Shown piece by piece: positions 25,866 through 35,158 of a DNA stretch of 64,000 nucleotides. The stretch is from JAHBNG01 sp039028975 (GTDB lineage Bacteria > Chloroflexota > Anaerolineae > Caldilineales > Caldilineaceae). The stretch lies in contig JBCCHB010000015.1 of the NCBI GenBank assembly GCA_039028975.1, positions 1-64,000 of the forward strand, in the 5' to 3' direction. Within the stretch, counting starts at the first letter, position 1; each line of letters begins with the position of its first letter. The notes under the pieces are model-generated. The model searched no databases, was not told the origin of the DNA, and was given only the letters and a program-made list of their open reading frames with translations. The position numbers and the translations under genes are program-made.

Positions 25866-27932
25866 TCAATCTCGACAAGCAGCCCCTGTGCAGCTAGGCC
25901 TTGGATCCCCACTTGGATTGGAATCGCTCTCCCCCCCTCCGATCTCGAAGCGAACAATTCTATCTCCACCACCAAGAAACTGAATGGGCCTATACGGCTC
26001 TACCTCAACCAGACGAACACCCCAATGTAGGTCCATATTGGAAACACTGTTCTCTGCTGCAACTTTGGGTCTCACCGTCGCTTCGGTTTCGGGTCCGCTG
26101 CCTGCCAAACCAAGACCGCCGACCATCGGCTCTTCACTTGGCTTCCAAAAGATCAATTCAAATGCTTGATTCTCACCTAAGCTAAAGTTGGCATCCCATA
26201 CAAAGCGAACTGGGTCACTGCTGGTGGTGTCGCCAACTGGAGTAACTAGTTTCACCCGCCATGATGGGTCAATAGGAAGGGAAGGTTCTGCAGTAGATAC
26301 GTTTGAAGTGGGTGCTTGGTTACTTGAAGCGTTGGGTGGCGCCGTCGTTGGGTTTGCGGTCCCAATTGTGGCTATGGCTCTGGTTATCGTCGGGGTTGCT
26401 GTCGGATTAGGTGTTTGGGTAGCTCGTCGTGTAGGTGTCGATGCTCCCTGGGTTACCAATGCAGGGGCTGTTGGTGTTGGTTCGTTGGTGTCAACCGTTG
26501 CTGGTCTTTCAGTAGCGATTGAAGTCGTGGTTGGCTCATTGGAGGGTAAGGTAATTTCACTGGTACCCGGCGTGATGGTCTCACTGATGGTTCTTGTGGC
26601 CCCAACCGTATCGGATGACTCTGCTGTGTTTCTAGTCGGTTTTGTTGCCAGTGCAATGACGGGTGTTGTCGGCGTTACAGTCTGGGTGGCAGGCAGGCGG
26701 GTGGAAGTTGGTTCTGGTAGGGGGGGTGCCGAAGTCGTCGGCTCGGTAACCGTTTCTTCAATGGGTCGTTCTGTGGAACTAGCAGATATGGAAGCTAACG
26801 TAGGTTCCACCTCTTCTGCCGTCTCACTAGCTGATGTGAATTCAGCTGACGAATTGGCCGTTGACTCTTCTGTGGTTTCGGTTGAACGCTGCGCCGTTAT
26901 TGCGTCATTGGCATCTGCTGGGGTTCCGCTTATGCCGTTGCTTATTCCGCTGCCGACCTCATTGCTCGTTCCATTGTTGTCTGGGGCACCAAAGATGACA
27001 AACAGGGCAAAAATCGAGAGCAACATCAGGGTGAGCAGCCCAATCACCGTACCCATAGAGCGGCCCTTCTTTTCTTCACTCTGGGGTTGAGTAAATGAGA
27101 TCAGCGCAGCCGTAATGTTGTCACCCTCTTTTTTCCCAAGAGCAACGTCAACTAGCTTCTCGGCGGCCTTCTGAGGTTCACCAAGCAGTGGTTGGATTGT
27201 TGCCAAAATTTCCCGTTCTTGGACTTTGTCTGTCAAACCATCTGAGCAGAGCAGGAGAACATCGTTTGTACGGAATGTAATGGCCAAATCAAGTGAGCGG
27301 TTTGCCAATACTTGGTGAAAGGTGCCTGGACGTACGATTTCCCAGTCGATATTGATGTTCGAATTGATACCCAAATAGCGACGGATGACGTTGCGATTGG
27401 GGTGGTTATTTAGCTCTGCCTGGCTAATTCGCTGTTTATCCAGGGCCTCTTGCCCCCACGTATGATCGAGGGTGAGTCGGTGGATCTCATGATCGCGCAC
27501 AAGGTAGGCTCGGCTATCCCCCAAGTGAGCGACAATCAGCTGGTCCCCAGCGATGAGGGCCAATACCAGTGTGGTGCTCATGTTGCCATATTCAGGGCGA
27601 TGACGTGAGGTATCCAGAATGTCTCGATTGGCATCACGGATGGCCGCATGAACTCTATCTCGGACGATGTCAATTTCATCTAAGGGCAGCTCTTGGCTTT
27701 TCAGGCGCTCCTCAATCGAGTTGACGGCGAGTTTGCTGGCTTGGGCACCACCAGACGTACTGGTCACCCCGTCGGCAACAATGATCACATAGGCAGCACC
27801 AAGACGACCATCGGCGTACTGTCCATTTACTTTAAAGGCAAGCCAGGAGTCTTCGTTTTTCTTATTGACATACCCCTCATCACTACGTCCCCCAAAGAAT
27901 GGCACAACCTCTTGGATTCGTTGGCTCGTCAT
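25866..27932 (-). CDS. Membrane PP2C-family protein phosphatase sharing the kinase ectodomain
   Basis: A 688-residue protein. The cytoplasmic N-terminal PP2C domain (about 1-270) has metal-binding motifs NKKNEDSW, VADGVTS, GDSRAYL, CSDGLTD and EGDNITA. A membrane helix follows near 292-312 (MGTVIGLLTLMLLSIFALFV). Then comes a Thr/Ser/Pro linker and a C-terminal extracytoplasmic domain (about 560-665, FVWDANFSLGENQAFELIFW through WGVRLVEVEPY). That domain matches the adjacent kinase ectodomain. Dephosphorylation of pThr/pSer targets is known for the family; a role opposing the kinases is inferred. Confidence 0.9.
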   Translation of the reverse strand: MTSQRIQEVVPFFGGRSDEGYVNKKNEDSWLAFKVNGQYADGRLGAAYVIIVADGVTSTSGGAQASKLAVNSIEERLKSQELPLDEIDIVRDRVHAAIRDANRDILDTSRHRPEYGNMSTTLVLALIAGDQLIVAHLGDSRAYLVRDHEIHRLTLDHTWGQEALDKQRISQAELNNHPNRNVIRRYLGINSNINIDWEIVRPGTFHQVLANRSLDLAITFRTNDVLLLCSDGLTDKVQEREILATIQPLLGEPQKAAEKLVDVALGKKEGDNITAALISFTQPQSEEKKGRSMGTVIGLLTLMLLSIFALFVIFGAPDNNGTSNEVGSGISNGISGTPADANDAITAQRSTETTEESTANSSAEFTSASETAEEVEPTLASISASSTERPIEETVTEPTTSAPPLPEPTSTRLPATQTVTPTTPVIALATKPTRNTAESSDTVGATRTISETITPGTSEITLPSNEPTTTSIATERPATVDTNEPTPTAPALVTQGASTPTRRATQTPNPTATPTITRAIATIGTANPTTAPPNASSNQAPTSNVSTAEPSLPIDPSWRVKLVTPVGDTTSSDPVRFVWDANFSLGENQAFELIFWKPSEEPMVGGLGLAGSGPETEATVRPKVAAENSVSNMDLHWGVRLVEVEPYRPIQFLGGGDRIVRFEIGGGESDSNPSGDPRPSCTGAACRD

Positions 27933-28014
27933 ATGATTGCTCGCTTACTATAGTCGCTCGCTTTATACGGTAATCTCTGCAAACTTCTGTAATACTCAGT
28001 CGTTTTTCACTGCA

Positions 28015-30306
28015 TTACCGGTTCAGTACAGCAGGATGCAAGATAAACTGACACCCCGATGGGGGCGTCAATAGCCGGATTCGTGTTGAGGGTTTTTGAA
28101 CCAACGCAATACCCCAGCGATAGACCTGTCCAGACGATGGTGTATTCTGACCAGCAAGATCGGCGAAAACTGACAAAATTGCCCGAGGGCGACGGAACAA
28201 TCGATATCGAATCTCACTCTCTTTTGTTAGATCGTCAGGGCCGTGGATGGTAAAGGCCTCTGCATCCGTAGGGGGTCGCCTTGCTTCAATCCATTCATTT
28301 CTTTCATCAATCCATACAACGACTTCAAATGTATACTGGGAAGGAAGTCTACTCGATGTCGAGTGATTCTCCCAGATTAATTCTACTTCATTCTCCCAGA
28401 TAGTGGGTTGCGCTGTATCACAAGGATGCGAACGCCCCACTTGAAGAATGTTAATTGCATAGTTGCGCTCGTTAGCGGCATTATCCACTGTAGCTGAAGC
28501 TGCTGTCGCTCCAATAGCTTGGGCCGCAGTGGGCGTAGATGTGGGACGCCTAGTTACATACGGTCTCCTTGTTGCCGTTTGCGCTGCAGTTGCCATGGCT
28601 GTGGCTACAGTGGATTCCAATGTGGTGGTTGGCGTAGGCGGCAGCGTCGATGGTAGGGCCGTTGAGGTTGGTGATTGGGGCGTATTTTCTATGGTGAGGG
28701 CTGCTAGTTCTGCGTTGCTTTCTGTGTTGCTTTCTGTGTTGCTTTCTACGTTGCTTGCTACTGCCTGACCATCATCTGTCTCTGGGATAGATGGCGACGC
28801 AGTCGACTCTCCAACGGTTAGTGAATTGAGGGGTGGTGGCTGGACCAACGTCGGCGCGCCGACGGCATTCACCTCAGATGAATGAATTGACGTCTCCACA
28901 TCAACTGCTGCAGAATCTTGTTTGTCCGCCGCAGTACCCTTATCTTCCTTTGGTTGTATTGATGGTTGTCCAGTGGTGTTGCCCAGCGAAACACCGTCTG
29001 ATGAATCATTGTCTAGCGCATCATTGTTTGGTTCAGAGCGAACAAGCCGATCAAGTGCTGTTTCGGCCCTGGCAAGCCAAGGTTGAACCTGCTCTGAAGC
29101 TTCAACAAGAGCGGCATTGAAGGGGACCAGAGCTGTACTGATGGGAGGAGGTAAGGTTAGTCGCCCAGAGCCTTGGGCAAATGCAAGACTAAATAGGAGA
29201 ACAAGCAAAATCACAGTTGTGGATACGACTATCGGAACGGGCAAGAAACTGCGTGATGGGGTCAGTCGATTTAGCAGAAGGTGAGACGCCTGAAGCATCT
29301 CCGGTGCCGTTGGACGGCTGGACATGGTTTCGGTGAGGCAGCGTTGAATCAGACTGGATAGTTCACTTGCGATGTCGGTCCTCTCTGCTCTGGAGACACG
29401 TCGAATAAAGCGCAATTCATCAGGCGTAATGGATGGATTTCGCTCGAATCCCGGTTCATTTGGCGAAGGCTTTTCGCCAGTCAACATATACTCCAGCACC
29501 CTACCCAAAGAATAGATATCAAATTCAGTCTCAGAAATAAGCTTTCTGCGACTTCGTATCGCTTGAACACAGATCGGATCGGACCAGCCCCGAGAGACGG
29601 CCGCGCTGGCTGGCTTGCTTTTTGCAGCCGCAATGCCCAGATCAATGATGACTAAATCGTCTCGTGCCATCAAGCGCCCATGGGCTGGACGGCGGCGAAA
29701 CATAATATTGTCGGGCTTAATATCCCTATGAACGACACCCTGGCTATGCAGAATAGCCAGCCCCTCTGCAATCATCCCAAGAATTTGTAGTGCCTGCTCT
29801 ACAGGTAAGCGGCCACGTCTAAAGCGAGCACGTCGGACTGGAGGAGCCGGAAGCGGATGGTGGTTGTCATCCTGACTATCACGTTGACTGTTATGCTGTT
29901 GCGGATCTTCTTGGGAAAAGAAGGGCAATAACTCAAGAAAACGCCCCCATGATGTGGATTGTGTTAGCAGGTCATCAAGGGTTCCACCGTCCAGATACTC
30001 TGCTGCAATAAAGCGCGGTCGTCCCTCTAAATTGGTCACCGCAGTGTGATAGATTTGGACGATCCGGGGTTGATCTTTGAATTTACGTAACCAAGATGCT
30101 TCGTTTTGGATAGCTTCTTGATTGGCCCGTTCATAGCGAGATGGCTTAATGCGTGCAATCTTTGTTACCGTAATGCGCTTGTCCCGTTTCCGTCGTGCCA
30201 ACCAAACTTCGGACATCCTTGTCCGCTCGAGGAGGTGCAGTCGCTCGTACTCTTCAGATCCAATGTCCTGAGAGCGACGAAAATAAGCAAAGAACCTAGT
30301 GATCAT
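28015..30306 (-). CDS. Membrane Ser/Thr kinase with degenerate P-loop
   Basis: A 763-residue kinase. The glycine loop is degenerate (LLERTRMSEVWLA), the ATP lysine is VTKIA-like, the catalytic loop VVHRDIKPDN is intact (near 190), and DFG is replaced by DLG (IIDLGIAA near 220). One membrane helix lies near 365-390 and a Pro/Thr linker follows. A divergent C-terminal domain (ELIWENH, TFEVVVW, YRWGIALV) recalls the neighbouring kinase/PP2C ectodomain. ATG 30306 is preferred: it overlaps the upstream stop codon by 11 bp. An in-frame ATG at 30411 would overlap much more. It is translated together with the vWA-FHA gene. Confidence 0.85.
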   Translation of the reverse strand: MITRFFAYFRRSQDIGSEEYERLHLLERTRMSEVWLARRKRDKRITVTKIARIKPSRYERANQEAIQNEASWLRKFKDQPRIVQIYHTAVTNLEGRPRFIAAEYLDGGTLDDLLTQSTSWGRFLELLPFFSQEDPQQHNSQRDSQDDNHHPLPAPPVRRARFRRGRLPVEQALQILGMIAEGLAILHSQGVVHRDIKPDNIMFRRRPAHGRLMARDDLVIIDLGIAAAKSKPASAAVSRGWSDPICVQAIRSRRKLISETEFDIYSLGRVLEYMLTGEKPSPNEPGFERNPSITPDELRFIRRVSRAERTDIASELSSLIQRCLTETMSSRPTAPEMLQASHLLLNRLTPSRSFLPVPIVVSTTVILLVLLFSLAFAQGSGRLTLPPPISTALVPFNAALVEASEQVQPWLARAETALDRLVRSEPNNDALDNDSSDGVSLGNTTGQPSIQPKEDKGTAADKQDSAAVDVETSIHSSEVNAVGAPTLVQPPPLNSLTVGESTASPSIPETDDGQAVASNVESNTESNTESNAELAALTIENTPQSPTSTALPSTLPPTPTTTLESTVATAMATAAQTATRRPYVTRRPTSTPTAAQAIGATAASATVDNAANERNYAINILQVGRSHPCDTAQPTIWENEVELIWENHSTSSRLPSQYTFEVVVWIDERNEWIEARRPPTDAEAFTIHGPDDLTKESEIRYRLFRRPRAILSVFADLAGQNTPSSGQVYRWGIALVQKPSTRIRLLTPPSGCQFILHPAVLNR

Positions 30307-32542
30307 GGCGCCTGTCACCCGAGTTAAATCTGTGGGTTGTTTCAAATCCGAGATCTGGCTCTGTATCGGCGAAGATGCTTTCCCCCTTATCCACTTCAAA
30401 ACGATACGCAATTGAGTTAAAGTTGATCACATCACTATCATATATTGGCGTAACGACTAATGGTTCTAAACGCTTGCGTACACGGGTTGTTCCAGATGTA
30501 ATAAATGTGCCGCCGGATGAGCCTTCATCCCGGATACGAAAGCGGCCATTCTGCTCGGTAATTGTTGCGTGGACTTTAGAAACGCGTCTGCTGTCAATCA
30601 CTGTTTCGTTCTCTTGATAGCTCCGTCCAACAGACCACTGATTCTCCTGGGCATACTCAAATTGCTGCCGATAAAGAGGGATGGATTGGGGCAGATCGCC
30701 TTCCCCACGAACCAGAACCAGCGTCGCTACGGGAAAGGCTTCGCTGGCAGGCTCGGTAGAATCTTCTGGCTCTGTCTGATCGCCATAAAGTGGCGGATCA
30801 GATGAAAAGGCAAGGCCACCACGTGTCTGCGAGCGGCGTTGGATCCGCAAAAAGAGTAAAAGCAGGATGAGGAGAATCATAGCCGCAATGGCGACCCAGC
30901 CATAAATACCTGCCTGATCCCACAATTGGTTTACCCTTTGAAGTATCTCTTCAGCAGAGCCAATTTGATTGCCAAGCGCTTCTGTATCTATACTTGTTGT
31001 ATCACCATTTTCACTATCCAGTTGTGTGCTATCCCCTGCACCACTTGTAGGACTGTTGGTGGTACTATCTGTCGTACTGGATTCAACACGAACTGGAGGT
31101 TCGGCTTCCCCGCTGACCTTAGCAACAGAATCATCACCCAACTCCGCACTGCCCCCAGGCTCGGTACGACTATCTGATGCGGGGTTTTTCGGTATCACGA
31201 CAGTGGGCGTAGCCGTCGGCGGTACAGGAGTCGGCGGGATGGGGGTTGGGCGTATCACATTGATGCGGATGGAGCGAGGAGCCGATTCTGCTATGCTTGT
31301 GTAGGCATCATCTACCCGAACCCGAATCGTATACTCTCCAGAATCGAGCGTGTCCACTGGCAGCATGAATCGATCAAAAGGTGGTGTTTCCTGGCGGCGG
31401 GTGATATTTCCAATCGTATATTCAACAAAACGAACCCGCTCTTCTATAATGCCTTGATTATCGGGGAAAGTGATTTCCACCTGTAGGGGAATTGATTTCG
31501 GTTCGGCCTCTGTCAGCGGGCTATCTTCTGCTGCCGCGATACGATCAAGGTTCATCGCAGACTCCGGCATAATGATATTAATGAGCGGTGGCTGTAGCAG
31601 AGGTAGCGATATTTGTACACGTTCGGTTTGATCGTTGACGGTGAGCTGGATTTCCCGCGCGTTGATGGTAGGCAGGGGAAAGGTAATGACGGTCTGATTG
31701 ACATCCAACATCAGTCGAGACCAGAGAGGTTCCAATTCAGCGGGATTCTGATAACGCACAAATTGCCCACCCGTGGGTTCAGCTATTTTTCGGAGGACGG
31801 TTTCAAAATCAACTGGCCCATTTCCGAGCATAACCGTATGAATGTAGATATTCTTCTCTTGGGCCAAGCGGATAATCTCATCCAGGCCAAGGGTTTCAAT
31901 TCGTTCAAATCCATCGGTGTAGACAATCAGGTGCCGGGCAAAGTGGTTAGGCGCGCCAGAACGGTCAATTTCATTGATAATCGCACGAGTAAGGTCGTAC
32001 AGAGGTGTTACGGGGGCGTTCTTGTTAGGATCTGTTTCGTAGATGGATACTTCGTTGAAGAACGCATTCAATTGGGGATCAGAAACCCAGTTTATAATGG
32101 CCGGAAAATCCCGAATGGTGTCCTCGCCTGGAGCCGATTCACCAGTTCTGTAGGCAGCTAGCCATAGATGATTTAACGTCCCTTGTTGTTCCGTCAATTC
32201 AAAAAAATCGATGGCCGATTGACGAAATTCAACGTATCGAGGCTGTCCAGATACTCCTGGACGCAAGATACCAGGAACAAATTCATCTAAGGCAAAGGCA
32301 ACCACAACTCCGGTTGCCTCGGTTTGAATATCCAGCGGTAGTACTGGCAGACCATCAATGGCTAGTTGTGGCTCCCTCCCTGACTCCGTGGCCCGGGCAG
32401 ACAAATAAATCTTGCAGTTGGGAAAGGCGGATTTACAATCAGCCTGGGTGACATAATCATGGCTCTGCGCACGGAGACTCGAAGGGAAGAGAAGCCCTAC
32501 GAAAAATACCCATACACAGATCGTACGACAAACTATTCGCAT
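30296..32542 (-). CDS. Membrane vWA-FHA signalling protein
   Basis: A 748-residue protein. An N-terminal signal peptide (to about residue 25) leads into an extracytoplasmic vWA-like region (about 60-290, VVVAFALDEF, HLIVYTDGFERIE). Its MIDAS loop lacks the classical DxSxS. Beta domains and a Pro/Thr linker follow, then a membrane helix near 550-570 (WVAIAAMILLILLLLFL) and a cytoplasmic FHA domain (about 630-735: VGRSYQENE, SRRVSKVHA, GSSGGTF). FHA domains bind phosphothreonine, so this protein may sense outside and bind kinase products inside. Kinase gene 28015 overlaps its end. Confidence 0.85.
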   Translation of the reverse strand: MRIVCRTICVWVFFVGLLFPSSLRAQSHDYVTQADCKSAFPNCKIYLSARATESGREPQLAIDGLPVLPLDIQTEATGVVVAFALDEFVPGILRPGVSGQPRYVEFRQSAIDFFELTEQQGTLNHLWLAAYRTGESAPGEDTIRDFPAIINWVSDPQLNAFFNEVSIYETDPNKNAPVTPLYDLTRAIINEIDRSGAPNHFARHLIVYTDGFERIETLGLDEIIRLAQEKNIYIHTVMLGNGPVDFETVLRKIAEPTGGQFVRYQNPAELEPLWSRLMLDVNQTVITFPLPTINAREIQLTVNDQTERVQISLPLLQPPLINIIMPESAMNLDRIAAAEDSPLTEAEPKSIPLQVEITFPDNQGIIEERVRFVEYTIGNITRRQETPPFDRFMLPVDTLDSGEYTIRVRVDDAYTSIAESAPRSIRINVIRPTPIPPTPVPPTATPTVVIPKNPASDSRTEPGGSAELGDDSVAKVSGEAEPPVRVESSTTDSTTNSPTSGAGDSTQLDSENGDTTSIDTEALGNQIGSAEEILQRVNQLWDQAGIYGWVAIAAMILLILLLLFLRIQRRSQTRGGLAFSSDPPLYGDQTEPEDSTEPASEAFPVATLVLVRGEGDLPQSIPLYRQQFEYAQENQWSVGRSYQENETVIDSRRVSKVHATITEQNGRFRIRDEGSSGGTFITSGTTRVRKRLEPLVVTPIYDSDVINFNSIAYRFEVDKGESIFADTEPDLGFETTHRFNSGDRRHDH

Positions 32543-32582
32543 ATCACTCTCTCAATGAGTTAAGGGTAAGTAATAATCAAAC

Positions 32583-32718
32583 GGCAAGTGGGCAAGTGGG
32601 CAAGTGGGCAAGTAGGCAAGTAGGCAAGTACGATTGTCACCTGCAAACCTGCAAACCTGCAAACCTGCTCACCTGCAAACCTGCTCACCTGCTCACCTGC
32701 TCACCTGCTCACCTGCTC
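32583..32718 (+). repeat. Two adjacent 8-bp tandem arrays
   Basis: Six copies of GGCAAGTG/GGCAAGTA (32583-32630) are followed, after eight bases, by ten copies of ACCTGCAA/ACCTGCTC (32639-32718). The first array read in reverse complement is similar to the second, so they can partly pair. The second array runs into the 3' end of the downstream-listed gene (minus strand) and encodes its last residues GEQVSR. No spacers, so not a CRISPR array. Confidence 0.9.
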
Positions 32719-33951
32719 ACCCGACTTAAATTGGTAGCAGACTGTGTTGAAATAGATTAAATCACCACTGTTTAGACGAACAGGTGTCCGAGGCGTCAAG
32801 CGCTCTCGCTTGTCACGGCCTAAATCTGTAGCCCGGGCCAAGTAGGTATAACCGGTACTATTCTCATCGCGTATAAAGAAGTCACCTTGATCAAAAAAGA
32901 TCGTTGCATGCCAGCGGGATATCCGTTTATCGATAATCACACAGTCGACGCTATGACCGTTCCGCCCGATTTTAATTCCAACATGGTGCGCCGCACCCGT
33001 TTTTACTTTATGCAATGCAAACTCGACAGGTAGATTGGCCTCATCAGATTCTCGGATAAGAAAGGCTGGTTTGGCGAAACTAGGTTGCTCAGACCCTAGA
33101 TGAGTTCTATCCACTTTGGTTCCGTCTGGCTCTGTAAAGGTATCGCCAGCGCTATCGGTGTTTAAGACATAGCTACCGTTATGCCCCCGTCCAATCATAT
33201 CTGCACATTCGGTACCGAGCAGCTTTTTACGCAAACGTCCAATGTATACATCTGCGTTGCGATTGTTATGAGCCTTTTTGCCAGTAATTCCCCAAATTTC
33301 TTCTAGCAGTACCTCACGAGAAAGAGGCGTATCTGGATTGCTGGCGAGGTAAAAAAGAAGCCGAAATTCAAGTTGAGAAAGATTAATCGACCTAGCACCC
33401 ACTAGAACCCTTTCGGTGTTGGGATTTAAGGTCATAGAACGGATGCGGATAATTGGGGTATACTCTGATTTGGCGTATTCCTCGCTATGTACATCATTTT
33501 CATTTTTTAAGAGACCATTTATCTTAGCCAATAAAATATTCGCTCGATACGGTTTGTAATCAATCCGCTCCGGTTGCACCCCTAGCACAACCATGCGTTC
33601 TTCAACATCCAGCCGATTGTCGGCATCAACAAGCATGAGAATCGGCACCTTCGTCTGCCAGCCTTCAAATCTCTGCTGGACAGTTGATACCCACCCACCA
33701 CGGCGAATCAAACTATAGAATTTAAAGGCACTCATGCCTTCGACTAACCGTTCACTCGGAACATCAATAATAATCATGTCCGGAGGCTGTTCACGTTGAT
33801 GAAATACCCATTCAGATGCCTCACCAAGCGTATGACAACAATTAACCCAGATTTTATCGTGGACCAGCTCCTTTGCAATATCGTGGGCCAGACCAAGATC
33901 CGCTTCGGTAAAGACGAAAATTTGCCTTTGATGGGATGTTGAAAGGGTCAT
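32701..33951 (-). CDS. Receiver-like/winged-helix/FHA transcription factor
   Basis: A 416-residue protein with an unusual three-part layout. Residues 10-150 are a receiver-like domain (MIIIDVPSE acidic position, later YKPYR lysine), partly degenerate and with extra loops. Residues about 165-270 form an OmpR/PhoB-type winged helix (LSQLEFRLLFYLASNPDTPLSREVLLEEIW, NADVYIGRLRKKL). Residues about 310-412 form an FHA domain (IGRNGHS, KRISRWHATIFFDQGDFFIRDENS). FHA recognition of phosphothreonine would couple the local kinases to gene expression; this is inference. AAAGGAGT six bases before ATG supports the start. Its last codons lie in an octamer tandem array. Confidence 0.87.
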   Translation of the reverse strand: MTLSTSHQRQIFVFTEADLGLAHDIAKELVHDKIWVNCCHTLGEASEWVFHQREQPPDMIIIDVPSERLVEGMSAFKFYSLIRRGGWVSTVQQRFEGWQTKVPILMLVDADNRLDVEERMVVLGVQPERIDYKPYRANILLAKINGLLKNENDVHSEEYAKSEYTPIIRIRSMTLNPNTERVLVGARSINLSQLEFRLLFYLASNPDTPLSREVLLEEIWGITGKKAHNNRNADVYIGRLRKKLLGTECADMIGRGHNGSYVLNTDSAGDTFTEPDGTKVDRTHLGSEQPSFAKPAFLIRESDEANLPVEFALHKVKTGAAHHVGIKIGRNGHSVDCVIIDKRISRWHATIFFDQGDFFIRDENSTGYTYLARATDLGRDKRERLTPRTPVRLNSGDLIYFNTVCYQFKSGEQVSR

Positions 33952-33965
33952 AACTGCACTCCTTT

Positions 33966-33992
33966 TATAGATAGCCAGAAAAATCTTTTCCC
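33966..33992 (+). repeat. Left inverted end of a 1.3-kb cassette (family-2-like)
   Basis: TATAGATAGCCAGAAAAATC and following TTTTCCC match the left end of repeat family 2. The matching inverted end is at 35255-35284, so the Rpn/YbaK gene lies between two family-2-like ends. GAGCTGAGTATA nearby (33998-34008) resembles a family-1 end. Confidence 0.6.
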
Positions 33993-34027
33993 GTGAAGAG
34001 CTGAGTATAAAGAGTTATCAGTCTAGC

Positions 34028-35158
34028 TTAAGTTAGCCCTGTAACCTTACCCTGGGTCATCTGAACCAACTCTTCAGGCGTAAGCGGGAATAGCGCATTG
34101 GGATGCCCCGCCGCGGCCCAAATCTGTTCATACTGTAGAAGTTCCTCATCAATGTAAGTGGGTATAGGCTGGGTATGCCCCACCGGTGGAACACCCCCAA
34201 TGGCAAAACCCGTTTGCTCACGTACGAAGTCGGCATCGGGGCGAACCAATGCCTCACCGATAAGCGCTTTCATCCGTTTTTCGTTGACCCGGTTGGCACC
34301 GCTAGCAATGATAAGCAGCGCCCGACCGCTCTCTTTGCCTTGGAAGATCAGTGACTTTGCAATCTGAGCTACCTCACAGCCTACAGCTTCAGCTGCCTCG
34401 GCCGCGGTCCGGGTCGATTTTTCCAGCTCTATCACTTGGTTAGTCAGGCCAAGATCCATAAGTGATTTCTGGACTTTCTGCGCGCTAGGCTTGAGCAGGC
34501 TCCATGATGCTTCTCCATTGAGTATGGACAAGCGTTCCGTAAACTCATCTAGAGACTTAGCATTCAGTCCCAGAGCGACAACTTGCTCCAATCGGTCCAT
34601 ATCAAATCGTTTGAGGGTATTTAATACACCATCCGAGATAGAACCAAACCGTACCCGAAGAAGATGCACAATCGTGCTCAATGCACCCTCTGTACGCCCC
34701 TCTGTATGCCCCTCTGTATGGCCCTTTACTTCACCCTGTTGAAACCATTTTTCAGCAATCGTAGGCATGGTATCCTCCGCGTCTCGGAATACATCTGTCA
34801 GCATGGCCTGAAATTCATTTTCATCCACTTTGTCGGTAGCTGTTATGATGTAGTTTATCACAGCCATTAGTCGATCCAGTAGCTCTTCTTGGGGTATCCC
34901 AGTCAGCGGTTGAAGCACTTTACTCAACTGAGAACCCAACGCATCATCAAAAATATATTTTAGTAGAAAGAGGCTGGCTTGTAAAGAGCCACTCTTAATC
35001 TCCCTCAACATCTCGTCACTATACTGGCTTGTGTCAATCAGTATGTATTCAAAGTTGGGGATATAGCGCAGAAAGAGGGGAGCCAGCTCCTCAAATCGGT
35101 CGCTGAACCGAACCGGAACAGTCCATTTGCGCTTGCCGTGGTAGAAGACAACAGCCAC
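34028..35158 (-). CDS. Fusion of Rpn-type nuclease tail and YbaK-type editing domain
   Basis: A 376-residue frame. Residues 1-~215 match the C-terminal two-thirds of Rpn/YhgA-like PD-(D/E)XK recombination-promoting nucleases (VVFYHGKRKW, PNFEYILIDTS, then a GHTEGHTEGRTEGA repeat typical of that family). Residues ~225-376 match the YbaK/EbsC aminoacyl-tRNA-editing family (AQIAKSLIF, GANRVNEKRM, GFAIGGVPPVGHTQPIP). The Rpn-like frame continues upstream of the GTG start (IHLQILRYSYERW) to a stop near 35276 but the nuclease core is absent, so this nuclease half is probably inactive. It is a fused or truncated gene inside a cassette bounded by inverted repeats. Confidence 0.75.
   Translation of the reverse strand: MAVVFYHGKRKWTVPVRFSDRFEELAPLFLRYIPNFEYILIDTSQYSDEMLREIKSGSLQASLFLLKYIFDDALGSQLSKVLQPLTGIPQEELLDRLMAVINYIITATDKVDENEFQAMLTDVFRDAEDTMPTIAEKWFQQGEVKGHTEGHTEGRTEGALSTIVHLLRVRFGSISDGVLNTLKRFDMDRLEQVVALGLNAKSLDEFTERLSILNGEASWSLLKPSAQKVQKSLMDLGLTNQVIELEKSTRTAAEAAEAVGCEVAQIAKSLIFQGKESGRALLIIASGANRVNEKRMKALIGEALVRPDADFVREQTGFAIGGVPPVGHTQPIPTYIDEELLQYEQIWAAAGHPNALFPLTPEELVQMTQGKVTGLT

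Noticed and set aside
26188..27090. 300-codon plus-strand open frame rich in Val, Ser and Gly
   Set aside because: It is exactly antisense to the Thr/Pro/Ser linker and part of the PP2C gene; its composition follows from the complementary repetitive codons, and it has no ribosome-binding site.
32639..32718. Regular short repeats that could suggest a CRISPR array
   Set aside because: The 8-bp units are directly adjacent without spacers, and no cas genes are in the window.
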